Below are positions 44,740-57,071 of a stretch of DNA of 64,000 nt, one piece after another (within the stretch, counting starts at the first letter, position 1; each line of letters opens with the position of its first letter). The notes under the pieces were generated by a model. That model was not told the DNA's origin, searched no databases, and saw only the letters and a list, made by a program, of their open reading frames with translations. The position numbers and the translations under genes are program-made. The stretch comes from Helichrysum umbraculigerum (lineage: Eukaryota > Streptophyta > Magnoliopsida > Asterales > Asteraceae), in the NCBI GenBank assembly GCA_949592205.1, contig CATIUR010000006.1:7449001-7513000 (forward strand). Reading direction: 5' to 3'.

Positions 44740-47637
44740 TGTCACACCCCCAAATTAACAGCAGCGGAAGTCGGGTCGGGGCGCGACTAATTATGGATCA
44801 TTACACAATAGTTACAAGCAAACGACCTCTAAATGAGACGTTTGAAATATTTTTATCAGAAAATACATTGTTTACAAAAATATTGTTATAATCGGTTACA
44901 AGCCTTAGAGTTCGCAACTAAATCCGAGAGATTCAAAAACCTATCTAATTTAATAAAAAATATAGTAATGCGTGGAAATCTCCTCGTATGCAATTTGTAA
45001 AACCGTGCGACTCTAGCTAATGCTATCCAAGGCATCCTATTGCTGTTGTGTACCTGAGATTACATACTAAAACGGTCAAGATATTGTTGGTGAGTTCATA
45101 GGTTTAAATAGTTATAAAAGCATAAGTATTAGTCACAAGATTTATCTGTGTCGTACGAATACAAAATAAGTTTATACAATTTCCATGAGTCTCACAGTTC
45201 AACGCTTAACCTGGTTTTTGCCTCGGGCAGGTGTATAATCCAGTACACCCGTAACAATCAAATACTACCGTGTCCGTGGGTTGGCTAGAGCGACTAACCT
45301 GGACACGGATGTCAATCCCCGATATATCTAACCAATAATACTCGCGCTTATACAATTAACGAACTATGATAAGGTGAGGACTTTCGGTGGATTAACGTCC
45401 CATGCAATCCGTATAACAGTTGTTTTCAATTACTTGTCATCATAAAACAGTGTATGTAATCTCACCCCATAGTGTAAAACAGTAAAAGTGGGGCTATGAA
45501 ACTCACATGAGTTTGGTATGCTGATATAATAAGCAAGCTGTAGGTGTCAATGTCCCAATAAGAAACCTTCTAGCGCCCTAACGCATAAGGTTGTGTGTAA
45601 GTGGTGTCTCATTGTCCACTTATATAAACATGTGTAAGTGGGGGGTAATGTCCACTTATACTAGTTGTCCACTCAACTAGTTATGTCCAAGTGTTTGTTT
45701 GTTGTTTGCATTTAGAAGAACATGTACGGCCCGTTGGTAACGTTTGTAATAACAATTTCCAAAGTATTATTATTATGTTTGTTTCATTGTATACTCATAA
45801 AGTATGTGTATTTGCATGTTCATGTAGTGTCGTATAAATTATGTCTGTCGTAACGCGGATTTGGTACTTGGTTAAAGAACTTAAGTTACTAACAGACAGT
45901 GCGGTTCGCAAGATCTCAGATCGCTGTGCAAAGTCAACTCGCAAGCCAAGTCACTGTATAACCCAGCTCACAGTTCAACTCGCAAGGCAAGTTCAACTCG
46001 CAAGTCAAGACGCAAAGCCTCAAAACTCGCAAGTCAACTGGTCCAAGGGTCTCAACTCGCAATGTAGTTCTCACTTCGCATGCCAACGTCAAGTCGCAGA
46101 TCAAAAGAGTCAGTCCGCAGGGTTTCGACTCGCAGTATGGTGTGCGAGTTGAAGTTGGACTCGGTCCGCAGAATAAGCTGTGAACGTTTTCGTTTTTGAT
46201 AGATTGGTCAAACGTGTTCGGTTTGACCCGAAACTTTTACATGAGTCTTATATCAGTTTGAAATTCATAAAGAATAAGTTTCGTGATTTTTGTAAAACCC
46301 GAAAGTATTGTTTTTAACTCATTCCCAAAAACAGCCCATGGGTTTGGTTCGCCAGATTTTAGGTTTGTTTCGGGGCTCGTTTTCACTATTTTAAAATCCG
46401 AATTAAATTCCAAGAAAAATCATTGGCGTTGTACTATGTCTTAACTATCTTGTGAAATTTTCCCAAAATTTTTAGGCACTTAGAAGTCGACTAAATAAAA
46501 TGTTAATCCCCTGAGGTCCAGTTTTGACCAATCCGGATACAAACATGAAAACCTAATTCTCTAGAGAAATCCATGTATTTTCAAGAGATGTTATAGAAGA
46601 ACTTTTTCAATTTAACACATTTTATAGTTCATAGGAAAAAGCCTCATACGTTTTCGAGTCTTAGAAGTCGAGATATGGCCTTGTGAACGAGACAAAATTT
46701 TCTGTCAAGAAACTGTGATGATGGATATGTTTGAAAAACGATTTTTAACACTTGATTTGGACATGAACTTGCTAAGTGGACATGATAACATGTTAATGTA
46801 TGTGTTACAAGTACTTTAAGAGAAAATGAGGTCCTTACAACGAATATGATGAACCGGAGATGAGGAAGATGATGTACACGATCTAGAGCTTGTTTCCTTG
46901 CTTTTTTTCAACGAAAATGATGGAAGATGGTGGCGGTTTTTGGTGGTGTGGCTGATTTTTAGATAGAGTGGGGAGAGTTCTAGTGAGAGGTTGGAGGATT
47001 TTAGAGAGAGAGGTGAAAGATGGAGTGAGGATGGGAGTTGGAGTAGAAAAGAAGAAAAGAGGGGAAAGGGTCAAGGCATGGCATGGCCATGCTTGGCCGG
47101 CCCTTTATGGTCCCCAAAAGGGAATGGGTGAGTTTATTTCTTGCTCCCAAACTTTGCGTTTACGTTTTCCGGTCGTTTACCCGTTCGTTTAATAAATTGT
47201 TTAAACGTTAGATGTTCATAATACTCGTTTTAATTATCGATATATTTTCAATATTTTCGATTGTAGTATTTAATCAAAATACTTGGTAAACATTTTATAA
47301 AACGTTTCGTTAAATTGTCGATATCGATTTGCGCCTTCGTTTTGCGTTTGTACGTTTTATATAAAACGTATATCGTATTGTATATTATTAACACAGTAAT
47401 AACTTAAAGTAAATAACTACTATTTATTTATAAAATACTTTTACGTTATTTATTAGAGGTCTCACCAACGTTCGTTGTATCGAAATCCATTCGATAGTTT
47501 GCGTAATTAAAATTAATTACGTACGTGTATATATCAATATATAAACAGTTACATATATTTAGCCTTATTTCAAACTAAATGCACGTAATTACAGTTAATC
47601 TAGGTACAAATGGAGCCCTAATTTGTCGGGTGTCACA
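44740..47637 (-). mobile_element. W: solo LTR of a chromovirus (2898 bp)
   Basis: TGTCACACCCCC...GGGTGTCACA flanked by CCAAA on both sides (44735-44739, 47638-47642). No internal region, so it arose by LTR-LTR recombination. Shares motifs with X and Z LTRs: GGGGCTATGAA-ACTCAC, ACGGCCCGTTGGT, TGAGGACTTT. A cluster of CTCGCA-type words lies at 45901-46171 and putative splice sites at 45506 (GTGAGT) and 45054 (AG). Confidence 0.92.
45901..46171 (-). repeat. CTCGCAAG word cluster in solo LTR W
   Basis: About a dozen occurrences of CTCGCAAGTC-like words or their complements (ACTTGCGAG, TCCGCAG) at irregular spacing. A weaker palindrome than those of the other LTR families, but the same type of CpG-rich word cluster. 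Confidence 0.7.
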
Positions 47638-47642
47638 CCAAA

Positions 47643-48466
47643 ACCACCGGCTCATCTGATCCATCTGAAGATGATAAATTCCGATTTGGTTTGAAGTGGG
47701 TTTTGAGTCAAGATGACAGGTTCAATCAAGTTCACCAAACTCAAAAACTAGTAATCAAAATTCTGAGTGTTCGATAGATGGTGAATTAACTTATCCACCT
47801 GGTTTCCGTTCACAAGCTTTGAGAACAAATTCAAACGAAAAGAATATAGAAAAGAATTTGCAAGAAGACCCACCATATGTGGATAGAGTTTGGGTGAGAG
47901 AGGAGATTGATGGGCACATATTCATAATCTACATGAGCAAGAGCAACTTCCACCAAGAGAAATAAGCAACACTAGACCTGTAACAATGGGAGATGAAGGT
48001 TTTACACGTCAAAGAAAGATTGGGAACAACCACTAGAAGCAACCTGAGCCGAGGAAAGATCAAAACATGCCAAAAAGTCCTTTCAAGCTCAACTTTGAAT
48101 TTCAAAATTCTAATGTTGGATTACCTCCTTTAGACTGTGAACCACAAGCTGACACAATTGACCATTCCATAAAAGAGATGCACACAAATCCGGTCCCCCA
48201 TCTAGTAAACATTGAGCAAGTAGTTTCTGTTTTGGGAGGATGCCTTTCCCAATGTCAAGCTGAAGACCCAGAACACGCTGCATGTTTTCTTGCAAAAGCA
48301 AAAGTTCAAAAAGCAAAATAAAGCACATTGAAGAAAGTTAGCATAGACCCTAAACTAAAGAAAAAGAAAAAGTCAAAGAAAATGCATTTTGATACAATGT
48401 CTGATGCTTGGTCTGAGGATGAGAATGAAGATATGCAAATGTGTTCCATCAAAGATCTTGGACGTT
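47643..48466 (+). pseudogene. RRM protein, C-terminal part (LINE ORF1-like)
   Basis: After the W target duplication the frame of 44101-44739 continues in register (TTGSSDPSEDDKFRFGLKW) and meets stops near 47780. Coding character reappears in a shifted frame at 48067-48321 and beyond, with a Lys-rich stretch (KKKKKSKK) and an acidic end (DAWSEDENEDMQMC). It is cut at 48466 by the LTR of the non-coding array. Confidence 0.6.
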
Positions 48467-50039
48467 TGATGCGTGTGAAAGCGTCTAGTTTTATTATTTA
48501 TAACTGAAAATACCTTATTAATACTATCACACAACCAGGCAAGAATACCCGATCGGAATAGTATAGCTATGGTAAGTCCAGGTCGAACACAGGAACTATG
48601 TTATTAAGTTAAATTGGAATTATTGATAAAGCAGTAAAATAGGGGTTACGTTTTAGTTCCGCACGAACGTTTAAGATGAACTAATTAACCAAACCAAACA
48701 ACATAAAACAAGATAAGAGGAACAGATAAACAATCGGAGATAGACATGTAATTGCTTAGAGTCTTCACACTCAGATTCATATTATCCGGTTCATGTGTTT
48801 TGATTGTCTGATTGTGATTTCTTTTATATTAACTTAGATACTAATCAAAGAATCCAAGTTAAATGTATATTAGTCTCCGGTTCTGGTTAACTAATATCTA
48901 CAATCTAGAGTCCCACATTAAACATCGATCCGACGTCGTAAGAATGTTGCTCTATTGCGTGCTTTTCCCTAGATTGTGCATTAAGTATTCACTACTTGTT
49001 ACGATTATTCCTCGCGGTATGACTCAACAATACCTACTAATAATCTCTGATTAGCTCATTCATTTTAGATTGATTAATTACTATGCTCTTAACCTATCAA
49101 ACTCAATATATTTAGCAATGACTATAAACCTAGATTCATAATCATCAATAATCAATAACATCAAAGGAACTCAATCTCAATGACACTATTAATCACATTA
49201 AGTAGCAACTAATAATCACCAACAAATAAGGTTCAACGGATAACATAACAATCTTCAATCAGACAAATCATTCAAAACACAATTATAACCTTCAAACAAT
49301 CATAATCCAAAGTTATTAAACTAAACAATATACAATAAGTCTAATTCATAATTCAATCATACAAAATCAGATTCATAACTCAAAACAAAACACATAGACG
49401 ATGTTCGAATTGAAATCGGAAAAAGATATGCAAACCGAATCGTAAACCACGCGAAGGGAAATCAATTGGCATCGATCCCTACCCTTTCGTGCCTCTAAAT
49501 CGCCATCAAATGCTCCCAAAATGGGGGAAAAACCCTCTCTGGTCGACTGCTGTTCGTGGTTTTCGGTTACGAGAAAGTTAGGATTAAAATGAGGCAAAAT
49601 GAGATTTTAACCTAATCTGCCGAATTGATCCATCCGGCGGATGGAAATTCCATCCGGCGGATGGATTGAAAATAAGCCCAGCCCAGCTTCGCATAGCCTG
49701 GGCCTCCACCGATTTGATCCATCCCGCGGATGGATAATTCATCCGGCGGATAGATTGATTTTCCAGACTTTTTCCAACTTTTCTTCATTTAATCTTCCGG
49801 CTTCGACAAATTGATCATCTTTTACTTCGATCCAATCTTCTCTTGTCTAATATTTTATTCTTTTAGCAACATTTCTTCGCGATTAGCTCGTTTTCTGTTT
49901 CTTTTCGATCCAAGCTCCGATTAAACTCTTAATTGCAAATATGAACGAAATGAGTATCTTATTCACATAAAATGCATTAGAAAACTATCAAATACGGGGT
50001 CACTTAGTACTACAATATAGTACATTTTGGCGTTTATCA
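48467..50039 (-). repeat. Array LTR 1 (1573 bp)
   Basis: TGATGCGTGTG...GGCGTTTATCA, inverted termini TGAT/ATCA. Contains the TCCATCCGGCGGATGGA cluster at 49627-49760. Slightly diverged from LTRs 2 and 3. Confidence 0.88.
49627..49760 (-). repeat. TCCATCCGGCGGATGGA cluster in array LTR
   Basis: Four copies or variants of ATCCGGCGGAT with arms extended to TCCATCCG/CGGATGGA. Equivalents at about 53144-53275 and 56660-56791 with single-base decay. Core CCGGCGG is shared with the LTR of A, an unrelated family. Confidence 0.88.
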
Positions 50040-51988
50040 AACATCCCCCACTTGAATCCTACTTGTCCTCAAGTAGACTATCGATTTAAAACTTATAAAC
50101 GACAAAATTTCAAAATAGTAGGCAAACAAAGGCGCGTTGGGACTTACATACTTGCTAGCATTTCGCAAACCAAATTTTTAACTTAAAAACAATTCAACTT
50201 TAAGATTTAGCTATCAAGAAACTCTTTTAGGAAACCCAATTTTCTCATGCATTATTATTATGTATACAAGATGGCTCACAATGATTATCGATATTTTTGT
50301 CCACCTAAATAATCTATACCTAGGTAATTGAGCTTGACTTATCCTTATTCTAGCAGCTTTACCCTTGATTCCCAATAGCAAAATACCCCCATACATATAA
50401 CGTGCTAATATTACACATATTATGGAAATCTAATTAAAATAATCAATTTTCAACTCAAGACATTGGTGACAGGTCTGTGCCTCAAAACAACAGAGCGACA
50501 TAACTTGACCTTGGTTTAGCAAAATAACTTTTTAGTCAAACCATTGGTGGCAGGTCTGTACCTTAGTACAACAAAGCAACATAATTTGACTACATTTTAA
50601 AATCTTGAGTTCGTTTAAACTCTTTTTGCTCTTTTTCATTAAATATACTGGCGGAAACCAGGTCTGTACTTACGTACAACAGAGGAAACAACACCCAGTA
50701 TATCCCCAAATGATATTGATTAAATACCAAAATTATGGCATATCGCACGCTATCATATATAAGAATTAAGACTAAAGTCATACATTGCTAAAGTTCCTCT
50801 CGGAATATCGCCTACTTCTTACATTAATTTTATTTAATAGCTCAACAACTTACATATAGATTGCCTATCGATACATCACATGATGAACTATCTAATATTT
50901 TAAAATTTAAGTTCAAATTATCCTTAGAATTTCCCAGATTTGTTACAAGATTTTCTAAACTTAAAGAGAATACATTTTTAAAAGAAAAATTTGGGTTGAA
51001 AAATGACTAACATCGAATGCCTTCTAGCTATGTTCCCTAAAAAGAATGCCTTTAAAACAAAGTTCTAAAGTCTATCAATATTTATCGATTTATAACTCAG
51101 GACAAACACACTTCTTTTCCCCCATCCCCCACCTAAAATAAAGCAATGTCCTCATTGCAAAACAAGGAATCATAAAATAGGGAATAGAAAAGAAGTGAAC
51201 AGAAAACTCCCCTGATCTTGAAGAAAAATGCTTTCTTGATCTGATTCTGAAAATATACAACAACACACTTCCGTAGGCATCACGATTGCATTTAGCGTAT
51301 GCAATAAGCCTTTAAACCCCTCTGTATCCCGAGTGGACGAGTTATAGTCTCGTGAGGGTTTCCAGGGAACACACCTACAAAGTTCGAAACTGCAAAAACA
51401 ACTAACAAGAAAACAAAAAGAAGAAAAAGAAAACAAAATATAAAATAACTAAAAATTAAAACTAGCAAATTAACAAACAATAACCTACATAAAATAAGGT
51501 ACATGAAATAAACAATAATAATTAATACATAATACATATGACAAACAGAGCAGAAAACAAAAATTTTCTCGCAAAACAGCCTTCCAACCGTCAGCTGGTG
51601 CACTCAACCACCGGTCGAACGTTTGTGTAAACAAAATTCAAAAATTTCTCTCCAGTAAAAATTAAACTTATATACTATGCAGATACATATAATTAACAAG
51701 TAAAACAATTATTTACAACCAAATTACATCATTAATCATCACAACTTCTAGACAAGACAAAAATATTTGTTTAGCAAATCAAGCCTATAAAATTGTGCGT
51801 GATTAAAAAGATTTTATTTTTATTTTTTTTATTTAATTTTTATTTATTATTTTTTTATTTTTTATATTTTTCAACTTAATCGAATAAGCAACCGTTCCCG
51901 GCAGAACAAAAGTTCAACCGGTTAAGTGATCCCCGGCAGAACAATAGTCCAACCGGTTAAGTGTTCCCCGGCAGCGGCGCCAAAAACT
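50040..51988 (-). mobile_element. Array internal region 1 (non-coding)
   Basis: Polypurine tract at 50041-50054 (minus strand GTGGGGGATGTT), hairpin CTACTTG / CAAGTAG with loop AGGA at 50059-50076, three hairpin-type direct repeats at 50461-50698, an A/T-only stretch at about 51810-51870, two 35-bp repeats next to the primer site, and the primer site at 51966-51982 (minus TGGCGCCGCTGCCGGGG). No reading frame resembles a retroelement protein. Confidence 0.85.
51966..51982 (-). promoter_or_regulatory. Primer binding site, tRNA-Asp type (array unit 1)
   Basis: Minus strand TGGCGCCGCTGCCGGGG matches the 3' end complement of plant tRNA-Asp except for one base. The third unit has a second change (CGTCGCCA on the plus strand). 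Confidence 0.8.
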
Positions 51989-53555
51989 TGATGCGTGTGA
52001 AAAAGTCTAGTTTTATTTATATAACTGAAAATACCTTATTAATACTATCACACAACCAGGCAAGAATACCCGATCGGAATAGTATAGCTATGGTAAGTCC
52101 AGGTCGAACACAGGAACTATGTTATTAAGTTAAATTGGAATTATTGATAAAGCAGTAAAATAGGGGTTACGTTTTAGTTCCGCATGAACGTTTAAGATGA
52201 ACTAATTAACCAAACAACATAAAACAAGATAAGAGGAACAGATAAACAATCGGAGATAGACATGTAATTGCTTAGAGTCTTCACACTCAGATTCATATTA
52301 TCCGGTTCATGTGTTTTGATTTTCTGATTGTGATTTCTTTTATATTAACTTAGATACTAATCAAAGAATCCAAGTTAAATGTATATTAGTCTCCGGTTCT
52401 GGTTAACTAATATCTACAATCTAGAGTCCCACATTAAACATCGATCCGACGTCGCAAGAATGTTGCTTTATTGCGTGCTTTTCCCTAGATTGTGCATTAA
52501 GTATTCACTACTTGTTACGATTATTCCTCGCGGTATGACTCAACAATACCTACTAATAATCTCTGATTAGCTCATTCATTTTAGATTGATTAATTACTAT
52601 GCTCTTAACCTATCAAACTCAATATATTTAGCAATGACTATAAACCTAGATTCATAATCATCAATAATCAATAACATCAAAGGAACTCAATCTCAATGAC
52701 ACTATTAATCAGATTAAGTAGCAACTAATAATCACTAACAAATAAGGTTCAACGGATAACGTAACAATCTTCAATCAGACAAATCATTCAAAACACAATT
52801 ATAACCTTCAAACAATCATAATCCAAAGTTATTAAACTAAAAAATATACAATAAGTCTAATTCATAATTCAATCATACAAAATCAGATTCATAACTCAAA
52901 ACAAAACACATAGACGATGTTCGAATTGAAATCGGAAAAAGATATGCAAACCGAATCGTAAACCACGCGAAGGGATATCAATTGGCATCGATCCCTACCC
53001 TTTCTTGCCTCCAAATCGCCATCAAATGCTCCCAAAATTGGGGAAAAACCCCCTCTGGTCGACTGCTGTTCATGGTTTTCGGTTACGAGAAAGTTAGGAT
53101 TAAAATGAGGCAAAATGAGATTTTAACCTAATCTGCTGAATTGATCCATCCGGCGGATTGAAATTCCATCCGGCAGATGGATTGAAAATAAGCCCAGCCC
53201 AGCTTCGCGTAGCCTGGGCCTCCACCGATTTGATCCATCTCGCGAATGGATAATTCATCCGGCGGATAGATTGATTTTCCAGACTTTTTCCAACTTTTCT
53301 TCATTTAATCTTCCGGGTTCGACAAATTGATCATCTTTTACTTCGATCCAATCTTCTCTTGTCCAATATTTTATTCTTTTAGCAACATTTCTTCGCGATT
53401 AGCTCGTTTTCTGTTTCTTTTCGATCCAAGCTCCGATTAAACTCTTAATTGCAAATATGAACGAAATGAGTATCTTTTTCACATAAAATGCATTAGAAAA
53501 CTATCAAATACGGGGTCACTTAGTACTACAATATAGTACATTTTGGTGTTTATCA
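51989..53555 (-). repeat. Array LTR 2 (1567 bp)
   Basis: Shared between internal regions 1 and 2; nearly identical to LTR 3. Confidence 0.88.
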
Positions 53556-55504
53556 AACATCCCCCACTTGAATCCTACTTGTCTTCAAGTAGACTATCGA
53601 TTTAAAACTTAGAAACGACAAAATTTCAAAATAGTAGGCAAACAAAGGCGCGTTGGGACTTACATACTTGCTAGCATTTCGCAAACCAAATTTTTAACTT
53701 AAAAATAATTCAACTTTAAGATTTAGCTATCAAGAAACTCTTTTAGGAAACCCAATTTTCTCATGCATTATTATTATGTATACAAGATGGCTCACAATGA
53801 TTACCTATATTGTTGTCCACATAAACAATCTATACCTAGGTAATTGAGCTTGACTTATCATTATTCTAGCAGCTTTACCCTTGATTCCCAATAGCAAAAT
53901 ACCCTCGTACATATAACGTGCTAATATTAGACATATTATGGAAATCTAATTAAAATAGTCATTTTTCAACTCAAGACATTGGTGACAGGTCTGTGCCTCA
54001 ACACAACAGAGCGACATAACTTGACCTTGGTTTAGCAAAATAACTTTTTAGTCAAACCATTGGTGGCAGGTCTGTACCTTAGTACAACAAAGCAACATAA
54101 TTTGACTACATTTTAAAATCTTGAGTTCGTTTAAACTCCTTTTGCTCTTTTTCATTAAATATACTGGCGGAAACCAGGTCTGTACTTACGTACAACAGAG
54201 GAAACAACACCCAGTATATCCCCAAATGATATTGATTAAATACCAAAATTATGGCATATCGCACACTATCATATATAAGAATTAAGACTAAAGTCATACA
54301 TTGCTAAAGTTCCTCTCGGAATATCGCCTACTTCTTACATTAATTTTATTTAATAGCTCAACAACTTACATATAGATTGCCTATCGATACATCACATGAT
54401 GAACTATCTAATATTTTAAAATTTAAGTTCAAATTATCCTTAGAATTTCCCAGATTTGTTACAAGATTTTCTAAACTTAAAGAGAATACATTTTTAAAAG
54501 AAAAATTTGGGTTGAAAAATGACTAACATCGAATGCCTTCTAGCTATGTTCCCTAAAAAGAATGCCTTTAAAACAAAGTTCTAAAGTCTATCAATATTTA
54601 TCGATTTATAACTCAGGACAAACACACTTCTTTTCCCCCATCCCCCACCTAAAATAAAGCAATGTCCTCATTGCAAAACAAGGAATCATAAAATAGGGAA
54701 TAGAAAAGAAGTGAACAGAAAACTCCCCTGATCTTGAAGAAAAATGCTTTCTTGATCTGATTCTGAAAATATACAACAGCACACTTCCGTAGGCATCACG
54801 ATTGCATTTAGCGTATGCAATAAGCCTTTAAACCCCTCTGTATCCCGAGTGGACGAGTTATAGTCTCGTGAGGGTTTCCAGGGAACACACCTACAAAGTT
54901 CAAAACTGCAAAAACAACTAACAAGAAAACAAAAAGAAGAAAAAGAAAACAAAATATAAAATAACTAAAAATTAAAACTAGCAAATTAACAAACAATAAC
55001 CTACATAAAATAAGGTACAGGAAATAAACAATAATAATTAATACATAATACATATGACAAACAGAGCAGAAAACAAAAATTTTCTCGCAAAACAGCCTTC
55101 CAACCGTCAGCTGGTGCACTCAACCACCGGTCGAACGTTTGTGTAAACAAAATTCAAAAATTTCTCTCCAGTAAAAATTAAACTTATATACTATGCAGAT
55201 ACATATAATTAACAAGTAAAACAATTATTTACAACCAAATTACATCATTAATCATCACAACTTCTAGACAAGACAAAAATATTTGTTTAGCAAATCAAGC
55301 CTATAAAATTGTGCGTGATTAAAAAGATTTTATTTTTATTTTTTTTATTTAATTTTTATTTATTATTTTTTTATTTTTTATATTTTTCAACTTAATCGAA
55401 TAAGCAACCGTTCCCGGCAGAACAAAAGTTCAACCGGTTAAGTGATCCCCGGCAGAACAATAGTCCAACCGGTTAAGTGTTCCCCGGCAGCGGCGCCAAA
55501 AACT
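53556..55504 (-). mobile_element. Array internal region 2 (non-coding)
   Basis: Same layout as region 1. The PPT-proximal hairpin is at 53575-53592 with loop AAGA; the stem is unchanged. Confidence 0.85.
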
Positions 55505-57071
55505 TGATGCGTGTGAAAAAGTCTAGTTTTATTTATATAACTGAAAATACCTTATTAATACTATCACACAACCAGGCAAGAATACCCGATCGGAATAGTA
55601 TAGCTATGGTAAGTCCAGGTCGAACACAGGAACTATGTTATTAAGTTAAATTGGAATTATTGATAAAGCAGTAAAATAGGGGTTACGTTTTAGTTCCGCA
55701 TGAACGTTTAAGATGAACTAATTAACCAAACAACATAAAACAAGATAAGAGGAACAGATAAACAATCGGAGATAGACATGTAATTGCTTAGAGTCTTCAC
55801 ACTCAGATTCATATTATCCGGTTCATGTGTTTTGATTTTCTGATTGTGATTTCTTTTATATTAACTTAGATACTAATCAAAGAATCCAAGTTAAATGTAT
55901 ATTAGTCTCCGGTTCTGGTTAACTAATATCTACAATCTAGAGTCCCACATTAAACATCGATCTGACGTCGCAAGAATGTTGCTCTATTGCGTGCTTTTCC
56001 CTAGATTGTGCATTAAGTATTCACTACTTGTTACGATTATTCCTCGCGGTATGACTCAACAATACCTACTAATAATCTCTGATTAGCTCATTCATTTTAG
56101 ATTGATTAATTACTATGCTCTTAACCTATCAAACTCAATATATTTAGCAATGACTATAAACCTAGATTCATAATCATCAATAATCAATAACATCAAAGGA
56201 ACTCAATCTCAATGACACTATTAATCAGATTAAGTAGCAACTAATAATCACTAACAAATAAGGTTCAACGGATAACGTAACAATCTTCAATCAGACAAAT
56301 CATTCAAAACACAATTATAACCTTCAAACAATCATAATCCAAAGTTATTAAACTAAACAATATACAATAAGTCTAATTCATAATTCAATCATACAAAATC
56401 AGATTCATAACTCAAAACAAAACACATAGACGATGTTCGAATTGAAATCGGAAAAAGATATGCAAACCGAATCGTAAACCACGCGAAGGGATATCAATTG
56501 GCATCGATCCCTACCCTTTCTTGCCTCCAAATCGCCATCAAATGCTCCCAAAATTGGGGAAAAACCCCCTCTGGTCGACTGCTGTTCATGGTTTTCGGTT
56601 ACGAGAAAGTTAGGATTAAAATGAGGCAAAATGAGATTTTAACCTAATCTGCTGAATTGATCCATCCGGCGGATTGAAATTCCATCCGGCAGATGGATTG
56701 AAAATAAGCCCAGCCCAGCTTCGCGTAGCCTGGGCCTCCACCGATTTGATCCATCTCGCGAATGGATAATTCATCCGGCGGATAGATTGATTTTCCAGAC
56801 TTTTTCCAACTTTTCTTCATTTAATCTTCCGGGTTCGACAAATTGATCATCTTTTACTTCGATCCAATCTTCTCTTGTCCAATATTTTATTCTTTTAGCA
56901 ACATTTCTTCGCGATTAGCTCGTTTTCTGTTTCTTTTCGATCCAAGCTCCGATTAAACTCTTAATTGCAAATATGAACGAAATGAGTATCTTTTTCACAT
57001 AAAATGCATTAGAAAACTATCAAATACGGGGTCACTTAGTACTACAATATAGTACATTTTGGTGTTTATCA
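55505..57071 (-). repeat. Array LTR 3 (1567 bp)
   Basis: Differs from LTR 2 by only a few bases (for example GATCCGACG/GATCTGACG). Confidence 0.88.

Noticed and set aside
46883..47192. Small overlapping frames in solo LTR W
   Set aside because: Low-complexity GAG/CTC tract in the LTR; frames on both strands, no domain.
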